A DNA stretch of 29,683 nt, from positions 1-29,683 of the forward strand of contig JAIBDK010000001.1 of NCBI GenBank assembly GCA_024679435.1. The letters are read 5' to 3'. The stretch comes from Gammaproteobacteria bacterium. GTDB taxonomy: Bacteria; Pseudomonadota; Gammaproteobacteria; Arenicellales; Poriferihabitantaceae. The notes beneath the pieces were generated by a model, which ran no database searches, was not told the origin of the DNA, and was given only the letters and a program-made list of their open reading frames with translations. Below are positions 1 through 7,927 of this stretch, one piece after another; the stretch's first letter is position 1, and each line of letters starts with the position of its first letter. Made by a program: the position numbers and the translations under genes.

Positions 1-1
1 A

Positions 2-88
2 ATGGCCAAAACACTTAACCAAACCCGATTGGAACTGCTGAACGCACAGTCAATTCAACCTGAGCCATTTCCTGACCTCAACCCGTAA
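2..88 (+). CDS. C-terminal end of an upstream gene (partial, unidentified)
   Basis: An open frame enters from the left edge and stops with TAA at 86-88. The last 28 codons read from an in-frame ATG at position 2, and the peptide ends in PEPFPDLNP. Too little remains to assign a family, and the ATG may be internal. A real gene is likely because the next gene begins only 42 bases later with its own ribosome site, and codon use looks ordinary. It could also be a chance short frame. Confidence 0.35.
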   Translation: MAKTLNQTRLELLNAQSIQPEPFPDLNP

Positions 89-130
89 ACCAGATCATAG
101 ATAATGTAATATCTTCAAAGGAGCCAAAAA

Positions 131-1858
131 ATGAACAAGAGCCGCACATCCGCTATTTTTAGACGTATGCTGAGTATATTTATTACTGGCGTGACTTTTC
201 TGGGCATGGGGTATGCGGTTCCTGTTAGTGCTCAGGACAAGCCTAAACTCGTTTTACAGATCACCGTGGATCAGTTGCGGGGTGATTTGCCAACCAGATT
301 TTATGACAGGTTGGGTGAGGGAGGCTTTAAATACCTCTGGGAACAGGGGCTTGTGTATGAAAATGCACATCATGCCCACGCGAATACGGAAACCATCGTA
401 GGGCATGTAACTCTCGCCACGGGTACCTATCCTTCTATACATGGAATGACCGGCAATATCTGGTTTGATCGTGAGACCGGCTTCACCACTTATAATATTG
501 AGGATCCAGACTATAATTTACTGACTGAAGGTGCTGATGTAGACGCGAGTTCAGAGATTGACCCAACTCAAAGAGCGGCTCGCAGTGAAGGCAGGTCGCC
601 GGCGTCTATATTGACAACCACTTTTGCTGATGAGCTTCGGAGTTCAAATGGAGGGCAGTCCAAAGTATTCGGCGTATCAATAAAAGATCGGGGGGCGATA
701 TCGCTTGCGGGCCATGCCGGAAAGGCGTTTTGGTTTTCCAAAGCAACCAGCCAGTTTGTTACCAGCAACTATTATTATGATGCTTATCCGCAATGGGTTG
801 TTGATTTCAACAGTCGGGAATTACCTCAACGCTATGCCGATACCAGTTGGGCTTTGTCCCAGGATCCTTCAACCTACTATTTCTATGATACCGATGATCG
901 GCCCTGGGAAGTGGACCTGGGTGGTTTTGGTCGAACCTTTCCCCATCAATATGGAGCGGGGGAGGGGAAATACTACACGACGATGCTGACTGCCAGCCCG
1001 GCTGGAGACGAGCTAACACTGGACTTCGCCAAAGCCGTCGTAAATGCAGAACAACTGGGGCAGGATGACGTAACGGATTACCTGAGTGTCTCCTTTTCAT
1101 CGACCGACTACGTCGGCCATCTGTTTGGCGCATCCAGTCTGGAGGCTGAGGACAATATTCTGCGCCTGGATAAAACGCTAGCGGAACTTTTTCATTTTAT
1201 TGACGAAAAAGTAGGAGTCGATAATACCCTGATCGTTTTGTCTGCCGATCACGGGGGCCCTGATTCGCCGGGCTATCTTAATTCCCTGAATATTCCTGCT
1301 GCCTATGTGGACCCGGGTTCCTGGGAAACCGATGCGGCAATTCAGCGAATCAAGAGTGAATTTGGAATCAGTGGGAAAATTATGGAAACCTATAATCACC
1401 CCTATGTGTTTTTCAGTGAGGAAGTTATTAAAAATGATTCCATTGATTTCGAGGCTCTGGAACAGGCCGTTGCCCGGGAATTATCGGTGTTTCCGGGAAT
1501 ATCCATAGCCATAGGGAGCACGTTGCTGCGTCGGGGTAACGTACCAGACACTGATCTGCACGATGCCGTATTGAAGAACTTTCACCCGAAGCGGTCTGGC
1601 GATATTTATGTTGTATTTGAGCCGAATATGTTCATCAATGATTTTGATGGACTTACGGTTGCTTCAACCCATGGGTCGCCCTGGCCTTACGATACCTGGG
1701 TCCCCGTGGTTTTTGCGGGTGCCGGCATTGCGTCTGATCGGGTGATGAGAAAAATTTATACTACAGATGTCGCTCGCACGTTATCTGCGTATATGGGTGT
1801 TAAGCCACCATCTGGGTCTGTTGGTGAGGTGCTTGAGGAGGTGTTTCAGGATGATTAA
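131..1858 (+). CDS. PafA-like alkaline phosphatase (alkaline phosphatase superfamily)
   Basis: Predicted secreted metal-dependent phosphomonoesterase that releases phosphate from organic esters in the periplasm. A signal peptide spans about residues 1-35 (hydrophobic 13-32, then SAQD). The fold's landmarks are in order: Asp47 (TVDQLRGD) as metal ligand, Thr88 (TETIVGH) as nucleophile, Asn109 (TGNIWFDR), Lys185 and Arg187 (IKDRGA), then metal ligands in SSTDYVGH and SADHGG and a late His in STHGSPW. The Asn-Lys-Arg set and its spacing match the monoesterase signature known from Elizabethkingia PafA, which separates it from NPP-type diesterases. Length 575 aa is close to that family. The start is supported by AAGGAG at 118-123, seven bases before the ATG. 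It stands alone and ends in a hairpin. Substrate preference is inferred. Confidence 0.85.
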   Translation: MNKSRTSAIFRRMLSIFITGVTFLGMGYAVPVSAQDKPKLVLQITVDQLRGDLPTRFYDRLGEGGFKYLWEQGLVYENAHHAHANTETIVGHVTLATGTYPSIHGMTGNIWFDRETGFTTYNIEDPDYNLLTEGADVDASSEIDPTQRAARSEGRSPASILTTTFADELRSSNGGQSKVFGVSIKDRGAISLAGHAGKAFWFSKATSQFVTSNYYYDAYPQWVVDFNSRELPQRYADTSWALSQDPSTYYFYDTDDRPWEVDLGGFGRTFPHQYGAGEGKYYTTMLTASPAGDELTLDFAKAVVNAEQLGQDDVTDYLSVSFSSTDYVGHLFGASSLEAEDNILRLDKTLAELFHFIDEKVGVDNTLIVLSADHGGPDSPGYLNSLNIPAAYVDPGSWETDAAIQRIKSEFGISGKIMETYNHPYVFFSEEVIKNDSIDFEALEQAVARELSVFPGISIAIGSTLLRRGNVPDTDLHDAVLKNFHPKRSGDIYVVFEPNMFINDFDGLTVASTHGSPWPYDTWVPVVFAGAGIASDRVMRKIYTTDVARTLSAYMGVKPPSGSVGEVLEEVFQDD

Positions 1859-1864
1859 AACGGT

Positions 1865-1895
1865 GCACTGCCCGAGCAATCTGTTCGGGCAGTGC
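1865..1895. terminator. Bidirectional hairpin between convergent genes
   Basis: An 11-bp perfect inverted repeat (1865-1875 with 1885-1895, core CTGCCCG/CGGGCAG) encloses a 9-base loop. It starts six bases after the phosphatase stop and lies between two converging genes. T-rich stretches follow on both sides but not immediately: TTTTTA about ten bases downstream on +, and TTTTAA shortly downstream on -. Termination in both directions is likely; strict rho-independence is less sure. Confidence 0.7.
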
Positions 1896-1926
1896 AGATA
1901 CTGATTTTTAAAGTTGTATTCGATTT

Positions 1927-2337
1927 TTACTCAACCGATAGGTTGGTGGCATCGATTGCTGAAGAGCAACGTGGCGTGAGGCTTGCCTTGTTGTCAAGTA
2001 AACACTGAGCCAGACGTCCTTCGCCTGCCTGAACGTCTGCGCATTGTGCCTGAACGTCGTCGGCACATTCATGAACCAGATAGGAAAGCGCGCTGACAAA
2101 TCTTTCTAGCTGAGCGGATGCGTCATATAGTGCATATTCGCATTGGCCGGACAACTTGTCGCCATGAGCATAAAGACATGCGAGTCCACGTCCCTCCCCT
2201 GGTGTTACCTGAGCACAGTACTGGGTAAGTTCTGCTTCACAGCCGGTGACAACAGTTTTAACAAGATCGTCTGCCTGGATTGAAAACGTGGTTCCCAGAA
2301 TCAGAGTGCTTAAAATAGCAGTTACAAAGTTTTTCAT
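1927..2337 (-). CDS. Secreted cysteine-rich repeat protein (GLG1-type repeats)
   Basis: A small exported protein of 136 aa. A signal peptide covers about residues 1-22, with probable cleavage after SIQA. The mature part holds two copies of the exact pattern C-x7-C-x12-C-x11-C, with GEGR conserved between the second and third Cys of each copy. This is the cysteine-rich repeat first described in Golgi apparatus protein 1 (PF00839) and also found in proteobacterial periplasmic proteins. The eight Cys probably form disulfides in the periplasm. The biological role is unknown for the bacterial members. It converges on the phosphatase gene across a shared hairpin and has no operon partner. Confidence 0.75.
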   Translation of the reverse strand: MKNFVTAILSTLILGTTFSIQADDLVKTVVTGCEAELTQYCAQVTPGEGRGLACLYAHGDKLSGQCEYALYDASAQLERFVSALSYLVHECADDVQAQCADVQAGEGRLAQCLLDNKASLTPRCSSAIDATNLSVE

Positions 2338-2533
2338 GAATAATCTCTAAAATTGATATAAAGGTTCAGGTCAATGCAAATTGCAAGACCTGACGAGTTT
2401 GAACCACTGATTTTGCTCGAAAATTTGTCTGTTACAAACCCAGTCGGATTGCTTGGTTCAACAGCAGGTTTTTAACATATCTGGACATAATAATCGCTTA
2501 ATTTCCGATTAATCTTACTTATTTATTCGTCTT

Positions 2534-2815
2534 TCACGGGTCGTCTGAAGGCCATTCTGAAAAGGGGAACGGTTTTTCGTTTTGATTGAAAGTGACAAAC
2601 TGAAGAATCTGAAAAATGTATCTGTTTATGCTTTTGCTCAGAGTGCTCAGATTGGAATTGGTTTCACAGGTTACAAGTTTAAATCCGAACTGGACTATTA
2701 CAAGAGTTGTCAAAACGAGTTTTGTAACGCTATAAATTGCAGCAAAAAGGATTACAAATAAAAGTCGGATTGCAGTTTCCCTGCGCGATGCGTTGTCGAT
2801 TGTGCTTATGCTCAT
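2534..2815 (-). CDS. DUF4389 small membrane protein
   Basis: A 93-aa protein with two hydrophobic segments (about residues 17-30 and 33-47) in the N-terminal half. They are followed by a short soluble part and the ending EKPFPFSEWPSDD. The order of RLLFVILFAAIYSV, a second membrane stretch, a conserved INRYIFQILQFVTFN region and the EKPFPFS(E/D)WP tail matches the gammaproteobacterial DUF4389 family as I know it. Function is unknown; it should sit in the inner membrane. It lies downstream of dapE on the same strand after a 179-base gap, so it may be read from the dapE transcript or from its own promoter. Confidence 0.75.
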   Translation of the reverse strand: MSISTIDNASRRETAIRLLFVILFAAIYSVTKLVLTTLVIVQFGFKLVTCETNSNLSTLSKSINRYIFQILQFVTFNQNEKPFPFSEWPSDDP

Positions 2816-2994
2816 ATGGAAGGGTGTTTCTTAAGTTTAATATGTAAAGAATATGGGGGCGACAATATGCAAAATAAACCGAAAATGCGTGTTCGAACTC
2901 GCTTTTCCAGTTCTGCCTCCGCAAAATAAGTGCCGGACTTGAATTGATCTCATGAGGAAATGTGAAGGATCCTGGGCTTTGAGTTCGGCGCTGG

Positions 2995-4128
2995 CTAAAG
3001 TAACAACTTTTCCAGAATTTTCTCATAGACTTGAGATAGCAGATTTAGATCTTGCGTGGAGATCTGTTCGTTGATCTGATGAATGGTTGCGTTAACAGGG
3101 CCAAGCTCAACTACCTGGGTTCCAGTGGGAGCGATAAATCTTCCGTCAGAGGTTCCACCGCTGGTGGATAGCTTTGGTGATACACCGGCAACCTCAAGAA
3201 TAGAACCTTCCACGGCTTTGACCAGGTCTCCGGTTTTGGTTTCGTAGGGCAGGCCCGGGTCGCCCCAGTCAATCTCAAATTCCAGGCGTTTGTTGTTCAA
3301 AATTGCTTCCACTTCTGAAATAAGGTTCGCGGCGGTGGTTTCCGGCGAATAGCGAAAATTGAATTTGATATCTACATGACCCGGAATGACATTAGTTGCG
3401 CCGGTCCCGCCATTGATGTTGGAAATCTGGAAACTGGTAGGCTGGAAATTTTCATTACCCTGATCCCATTGTTTGATTGTCAGGGCGTTGAGTGCGGGTA
3501 GTGCGATATGCAAAGGGTTGTTTGCCAAATGGGGATAGGCAATATGGCCCTGTTTACCTGTGATCTTAAGCGTGCCGTTGAGCGATCCCCTGCGACCAAT
3601 TTTTGCCATGTCGCCCAATATCTCAACACTGGTCGGTTCACCGACGATGCACATGTCGATTTTTTGATCGCGTTTCGCCAGTTCCGCCATAACTTCGCGG
3701 GTTCCCCAGCGCGCGATACCTTCTTCATCGCTGGTTATCAGCAGACCGATAGAGCCGCGGTGTTGCGGATGCATTCCAACAAAACGCTCGCAAGCCGTCA
3801 CAAAACAAGCGATGCTACCCTTCATGTCCGCAGCGCCTCGGCCGTGGAGCATGCCATCGTGAATTTCACCGTCAAATGGCGCGTACCGCCATTGTTCAAG
3901 GGGCCCGGTGGGAACGACGTCGGTATGCCCCGCGAACACCAGAATTGGCGCTTTGTCCCCCCGGGTCGCCCATAAATTGGAAACTTCTGCAAAATCCATG
4001 TGTTCACAACTAAATCCGATAGCATTAAGTCGAGAAGTCAACATTGCCTGACAGCCGTTGTCATTAGGTGTCACAGAATCCTGTCGGATCAGGTCCCGGG
4101 CGAGGGCAACGGTTGGGGATAGCGGCAT
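2995..4128 (-). CDS. dapE: Succinyl-diaminopimelate desuccinylase
   Basis: Cytoplasmic di-zinc hydrolase that converts N-succinyl-LL-2,6-diaminopimelate to LL-diaminopimelate and succinate in lysine and peptidoglycan precursor synthesis. At 377 aa it has the usual family length. M20 metallopeptidase landmarks are present: His68 and Asp70 (AGHTD), bridging Asp101 (GRGAADMKG), catalytic Glu135 with ligand Glu136 (TSDEEG), Glu164 (GEPT), and His350 (ATIHQINE). The dimerisation insert lies in the middle (about 180-290, GHIAYPHLANNP, TGATNVIPG). The gene is divergent from the methyltransferase gene, with 78 bases between the two starts that must hold both promoters. Confidence 0.95.
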   Translation of the reverse strand: MPLSPTVALARDLIRQDSVTPNDNGCQAMLTSRLNAIGFSCEHMDFAEVSNLWATRGDKAPILVFAGHTDVVPTGPLEQWRYAPFDGEIHDGMLHGRGAADMKGSIACFVTACERFVGMHPQHRGSIGLLITSDEEGIARWGTREVMAELAKRDQKIDMCIVGEPTSVEILGDMAKIGRRGSLNGTLKITGKQGHIAYPHLANNPLHIALPALNALTIKQWDQGNENFQPTSFQISNINGGTGATNVIPGHVDIKFNFRYSPETTAANLISEVEAILNNKRLEFEIDWGDPGLPYETKTGDLVKAVEGSILEVAGVSPKLSTSGGTSDGRFIAPTGTQVVELGPVNATIHQINEQISTQDLNLLSQVYEKILEKLLL

Positions 4129-4206
4129 TTGGTGTTTTTGTCGTATGATTATAAGGAGGCTATTTTAACTACAAAACAAAACCTAAAACTATGAGAAAAT
4201 GCGGGC

Positions 4207-4968
4207 ATGCATAAATGGTTTAAAACCGCGTTGGGTCAATCTATTGTTGATGCCGAGGTGGCGAAATGTGATCAGTTGATACCAACAGGTTATTATGCGA
4301 ACGGCCTGCAGGTTGGTTTGCCTGACTGGGACTTTCTCGATAGCAGTGGTGTGGTGACTCGATACCTGACAGATTTCAATCTGGATGCCAAGAGTCGTCC
4401 AAAAAGCGGTCATTTTGTGGTGTCGCACAGTGATGCGCTGCCGTTTCCAGAGCGATCTCAGGATCTAATAGTACTTCCGCATACTCTGGATTTCTGCGAC
4501 CGTCCTCATGATGTGCTTAGACAAGTAGATCAGATACTCGAGCCGGAAGGATGTCTTGCTATAGTGGGATTTAATGCGGTGAGTTTATACGGCGCTCTCA
4601 AGCTATTCAGAAACAGGCACAATCCACCCTGGTCAGGTCATTATTACTCGGTTCGCCGAGTGCAGGACTGGCTATCTCTTCTTAACTATGATCTGGTTGG
4701 CGCCGGAATGATGGCTTATCAGCCACCTATCCAGTCAAAGAAGTGGCGACAGCGGATATCTTTCATGGAAAATGCTGGAGATCGTTGGTGGCCCGGCCTT
4801 GGGGGAGTTTATGTGATTGCGGGAAGAAAGCGTGTAACAGCGATGACTCCAAGACCAAAAAAATCCAGGAGTTGGCAACGTTTAATCCACGGGATGTCTC
4901 AGCCAGCCTCCCAGCGAGCAGCCAGAATGGGTATTAAACTGGTTTCTAAAAGTCAGACCGACTATTAG
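4207..4968 (+). CDS. SAM-dependent methyltransferase, YafS-like
   Basis: A 253-aa protein of the class I methyltransferase type. The clearest part is HSDALPFPERSQDLIVLPHTLDF, at about residues 74-96, which matches motifs II/III of the Methyltransf_11 family. It is followed by DVLRQVDQILEPEGCLAIVGFN. The usual glycine-rich motif I is not visible; the same weakness is seen in YafS. The C-terminal tail (about 210-253) is basic and probably disordered. In E. coli yafS lies directly before rnhA and dnaQ, and the same order is kept here with 16 bases to rnhA. This synteny is the main reason for the name. Its substrate is unknown. Confidence 0.8.
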   Translation: MHKWFKTALGQSIVDAEVAKCDQLIPTGYYANGLQVGLPDWDFLDSSGVVTRYLTDFNLDAKSRPKSGHFVVSHSDALPFPERSQDLIVLPHTLDFCDRPHDVLRQVDQILEPEGCLAIVGFNAVSLYGALKLFRNRHNPPWSGHYYSVRRVQDWLSLLNYDLVGAGMMAYQPPIQSKKWRQRISFMENAGDRWWPGLGGVYVIAGRKRVTAMTPRPKKSRSWQRLIHGMSQPASQRAARMGIKLVSKSQTDY

Positions 4969-4984
4969 TATCGACATTAATTAA

Positions 4985-5434
4985 GTGAATAGAATAACGA
5001 TTTACACCGACGGTGCGTGCCGCGGTAATCCTGGCCCCGGCGGCTGGGGAGTCATACTGCGCCATAAAAGTACTGAAAAGGAAGTATATGGTGGCGAAAA
5101 AGATACCACTAATAATCGAATGGAACTTGTTGCTACCATTGAGGCGTTGAAGATGCTGAAAACGCGATGCGATGTTGATTTGTATACAGACTCAACCTAC
5201 GTAAAAAATGGAATCCAGCAATGGCTCGCGAACTGGAAAAAAAATAACTGGAGAACTGCTTCAAGGAAGCCGGTGAAAAATCAGGATTTATGGGAAGCGC
5301 TTGATCAACAAAGTCAACGTCATAATGTAAGCTGGCACTGGGTTAAGGGTCATGCTGGCGATCCCGGCAACGAAAGAGCCGATGAACTCGCCAATTTAGG
5401 TATTGATAATCTGGTTTGGCTGGATGAGTTTTAA
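4985..5434 (+). CDS. rnhA: Ribonuclease HI
   Basis: Endonuclease that cuts the RNA strand of RNA-DNA hybrids, acting in the cytoplasm on R-loops and primers. The DEDD active site is complete: Asp9 (IYTDGACRGNPGPGGWG), Glu47 (TNNRMEL), Asp69 (LYTDSTYV) and Asp133 (NERADELA), with His123 (VKGHAGD). The basic handle (about 80-98, WLANWKKNNWRTASRKPVKN) is present, so it is the E. coli type. At 149 aa it is normal in length. The start is GTG, chosen because the family begins just before the first beta strand and no ATG fits. It lies between the methyltransferase and dnaQ (25 bases), probably in one operon. Confidence 0.97.
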   Translation: MNRITIYTDGACRGNPGPGGWGVILRHKSTEKEVYGGEKDTTNNRMELVATIEALKMLKTRCDVDLYTDSTYVKNGIQQWLANWKKNNWRTASRKPVKNQDLWEALDQQSQRHNVSWHWVKGHAGDPGNERADELANLGIDNLVWLDEF

Positions 5435-5459
5435 CCTTAAGAAATCGCGAGATTAGACA

Positions 5460-6170
5460 ATGCGACAAATTGTTCTGGATACAGAAACCACCGGTCTTGA
5501 GCCCAGTTTGGGGCACCGGGTTATTGAAATCGGTGCTGTGGAGGTGGTTAACAGACGCTTAACCGGAAATAACTTTCATCAATATATCAATCCTCAAAGA
5601 GAAATCGATGAGGCGGCAATTGAAGTTCATGGTATTACCCTGGAGTCGTTGCAGGATAAGCCGCTTTTTGATGATATTGCGCTTCAACTACTCGAATTCC
5701 TCAAGGGTGCTGAACTGATCATTCATAATGCCAAATTTGATGTTGGGTTCTTGAACCATGAATTTTATGAGGCCGGATACAATGAAAAAGTTATTGATGA
5801 CAATTGCACCGTCCTTGATACTCTGGTAATGGCACGGCATAAGCATCCTGGTCAGAAAAACAGTCTGGATGCGCTTTGTAAACGTTATTTTGTAGATAAT
5901 ACTCAACGTACATTGCACGGCGCACTTCTTGATGCCGAAATTCTTGCCGATGTTTATTTGCAAATGACTGGCGGCCAGATTTCACTCCTGGGTGAATCGG
6001 AAGATATAATTAATCAGGGGGGCGAACCGGAAAGGTTATTACTTGATACCGCAGACACGAGCAATATAAAGGTTATTCGTGCCAGCGATGGCGAAAAGGA
6101 GCAACATAGGAAGTGGTTGGAATTGTTGCGTAAAGAGTCGAAGTCGGAAGTGGTCTGGGACAAAATTTAG
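5460..6170 (+). CDS. dnaQ: DNA polymerase III epsilon subunit (3'-5' proofreading exonuclease)
   Basis: Proofreading exonuclease of the replicative polymerase core, which binds the alpha and theta subunits. The DEDDh motifs are complete: Asp7 and Glu9 (VLDTETTGLEP), Asp94 (HNAKFDVGFL), and His153 with Asp158 (LHGALLDAEILADVYL). A linker from about residue 175 leads to the C-terminal tail that in E. coli holds the contact to the alpha subunit. At 236 aa it is slightly shorter than the E. coli protein (243). It is last in the methyltransferase-rnhA-dnaQ unit. A 17-base sequence at its 3' end is nearly repeated 106 bases downstream (see findings). Confidence 0.97.
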   Translation: MRQIVLDTETTGLEPSLGHRVIEIGAVEVVNRRLTGNNFHQYINPQREIDEAAIEVHGITLESLQDKPLFDDIALQLLEFLKGAELIIHNAKFDVGFLNHEFYEAGYNEKVIDDNCTVLDTLVMARHKHPGQKNSLDALCKRYFVDNTQRTLHGALLDAEILADVYLQMTGGQISLLGESEDIINQGGEPERLLLDTADTSNIKVIRASDGEKEQHRKWLELLRKESKSEVVWDKI

Positions 6171-6277
6171 TCTTTTCCGAACTCCGGAATCAGGTAGTTA
6201 TCTTTTTAAAAACGGCTCGGTTGTTATCAGAACCTTACCGAATAAAGTGAGAGTATCAGTCTGGGACAAACTTTAAA

Positions 6278-6577
6278 TTAAGGCAACACTTTTTTATAGG
6301 GTTTTACCTCGACCGTTTCATAAACACCCGCAGCCACGTAAGGATCGGCGTCGGCCCAGGATTTTGCCTCTTCCAGACTTTGAAATTCGGCAATGATAAG
6401 ACTGCCACTAAAACCCGCAGCACCTGGATCTTCGCTGTCAATTGAAGGGTTCGGACCTGCAACCAGTAATCGCCCCTGTTCTACCAGGGCTTTAAGTCGT
6501 TCAACATGGGCTGGGCGGGTACTGAGACGGGCTTCCAGAGTATCTTCGGCGTCCTGAGCGTAAATGGTATAGTACAT
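6278..6577 (-). CDS. YciI family protein
   Basis: A 99-aa single-domain protein of the YciI/YCII fold (ferredoxin-like, dimeric). It begins MYYTIYAQD and carries the conserved RPAHVERLKALVEQGRLLVAG block (about 21-41), the SGSLIIAEF strand and SWADADPYVAAGVY near the C-terminus. The conserved His24 and Asp77 or Asp79 are the proposed active-site residues of the family; no reaction has been firmly set. It is 32 bases downstream of yciB on the same strand. The same association of yciI with yciA and yciB is known in enterobacteria. It converges on dnaQ. Confidence 0.85.
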   Translation of the reverse strand: MYYTIYAQDAEDTLEARLSTRPAHVERLKALVEQGRLLVAGPNPSIDSEDPGAAGFSGSLIIAEFQSLEEAKSWADADPYVAAGVYETVEVKPYKKVLP

Positions 6578-6609
6578 TAGTTGTTTTCCTGTTTTCGGCA
6601 GAGGGGTAT

Positions 6610-7173
6610 TTACGGGTCTTCCTTTAGTTCTATGTGCTTGGATAAATAGAACATCTGCAGGATAGCAAATGCCATGGTCAATCCAAACATCCAGAAAACC
6701 TTGAAATTGACCCAGGTTTCGGTTCGAATTTCCGGAGCGGCTTCCGGTTGATAGTAAAAAGCGATATACAGATTGAGCCCCCCTAAAACCAGAAAAAACA
6801 GGGCCCAGGCCCAGTTCAGGGTTCTCCAGACGGGATTCGGCAGGGCAATTTGTTTTCCCATTACAAACTCCAGAGCAGAGCTTTTAGCAAACAACAGCAT
6901 TCCTATTATGACCCCCGAAAATAACCAGTTGACGATGGTGGGCTTCCATTTGATAAACACATCATCCTTAAGAAGGATGGTAAGCCCACCAAAAACAGAA
7001 ATTATTACCAGTGTCAGGATATGGGTGGTCTCAAATCGTCGATTCTTGGCCCAGAATATTCCGACCTGAATAAAAGTTGCGATAATCGCCGCCGCAGTCG
7101 CGGTAAAAATGTCGTAAAATTTGAAGGCGCCGAAAAATACGATCAGCGGGAACATGTCAAACAGCAGTTTCAT
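6610..7173 (-). CDS. yciB: Inner membrane-spanning septation protein A (YciB)
   Basis: Integral inner-membrane protein of 187 aa (E. coli 179) linked to cell-envelope synthesis and septation. The conserved start MKLLFDMFPLIVFFGAF, the FYDIFTATAAAIIATFIQ segment, the KDDVFIKWKPTIVNWLF loop, NPVWRTLNWAWALFF and the late WVNFKVFWMFGLT are all typical. About five membrane helices are seen. It is transcribed away from the kinase gene and is followed by yciI, which it probably shares a transcript with. Older databases name it ispZ or intracellular septation protein. Confidence 0.93.
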   Translation of the reverse strand: MKLLFDMFPLIVFFGAFKFYDIFTATAAAIIATFIQVGIFWAKNRRFETTHILTLVIISVFGGLTILLKDDVFIKWKPTIVNWLFSGVIIGMLLFAKSSALEFVMGKQIALPNPVWRTLNWAWALFFLVLGGLNLYIAFYYQPEAAPEIRTETWVNFKVFWMFGLTMAFAILQMFYLSKHIELKEDP

Positions 7174-7277
7174 TGCAATGGTCTTCCAGGGCTAGGTTTG
7201 CGGTGTTAAGCGAAGGATGCGAGTATACGAACTAGATCACAGACAGGCAAATAGATGTCTGCAAGAGGAAAGGTAAA

Positions 7278-7913
7278 ATAGACAAGAAAAAATACATAGT
7301 CGTAGAAGGACCCATCGGTGTTGGAAAGACAACCCTGGCAAGGCGGATTGCGGCCTCGTACGGAGGTTCATTGTTACTTGAGCAGCCAGCGGAAAATCCG
7401 TTTCTGGAACGATTTTATAAATCTCCCGAGCAGTTTGCCTTACAAACACAATTGTTTTTTCTCTTTCAACGTGTCAAGCAGCTTAAGGAGCTTCGTCAGG
7501 GAGACCTGTTTACGCCTATCAGGATATCGGATTTTATGCTCGAAAAGGATCCGTTGTTTGCCCGACTGACTCTGGATGATGACGAGCTTCATCTTTATGA
7601 GCAGATATACCAGCATCTGGCAACCGAAGTGCCTGCGCCGGATTTGGTAATTTACCTTCAGGCTCCCACAGAGGTTTTGGTCAGCAGAATTCGCAAGCGC
7701 GGAGTGCTGTTTGAGAGAAATATGGAAAGAATCTATCTTGAGCAGTTGTCAGATGCTTACACCCGTTATTTTCTTGGTTATAACGAATCGCCCCTGTTGA
7801 TGGTAAACGCCGAGAATCTCAATTTTCTGGATAACGATGAACATTTCTCGCTCCTGCTTGAAGAGGTTGATCGAATCTCTTCAGGTCGTCACTATTTCAA
7901 TCCGGTTTTCTAG
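7278..7913 (+). CDS. Deoxynucleoside kinase, with a non-standard start (AUA) or a one-base frame break
   Basis: Phosphorylates deoxynucleosides with ATP in salvage. From the end of its first strand the protein is complete: P-loop GPIGVGKTT about ten residues in, LLEQPAENPF, SDFMLEKDPLFARLTLDDDE, a LID with RIRKRGVLFERNM, and YNESPLLMVN. The first ordinary start in frame is TTG at 7371, which would cut off the P-loop and cannot be right. Upstream to the stop at 7233 the frame has no ATG, GTG or TTG. ATA at 7278 gives the expected short N-terminus (IDKKKYIVVEG) and has GAGG at 7265-7268, nine bases before it. Alternatively, ATG at 7255 reads MSARGKVK and stops at 7279; one more A in the A4 run at 7275-7278 would join it to the kinase. 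yciA follows after 14 bases. Confidence 0.85.
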   Translation: MDKKKYIVVEGPIGVGKTTLARRIAASYGGSLLLEQPAENPFLERFYKSPEQFALQTQLFFLFQRVKQLKELRQGDLFTPIRISDFMLEKDPLFARLTLDDDELHLYEQIYQHLATEVPAPDLVIYLQAPTEVLVSRIRKRGVLFERNMERIYLEQLSDAYTRYFLGYNESPLLMVNAENLNFLDNDEHFSLLLEEVDRISSGRHYFNPVF

Positions 7914-7927
7914 GAAACTTCAAGCGT

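Noticed and set aside
3508..3975. 155-codon plus-strand frame opposite dapE
   Set aside because: Antisense shadow of an intact, clearly identified gene.
7371..7913. Deoxynucleoside kinase beginning at TTG 7371
   Set aside because: This start removes the P-loop, which is clearly encoded in the same frame just upstream.
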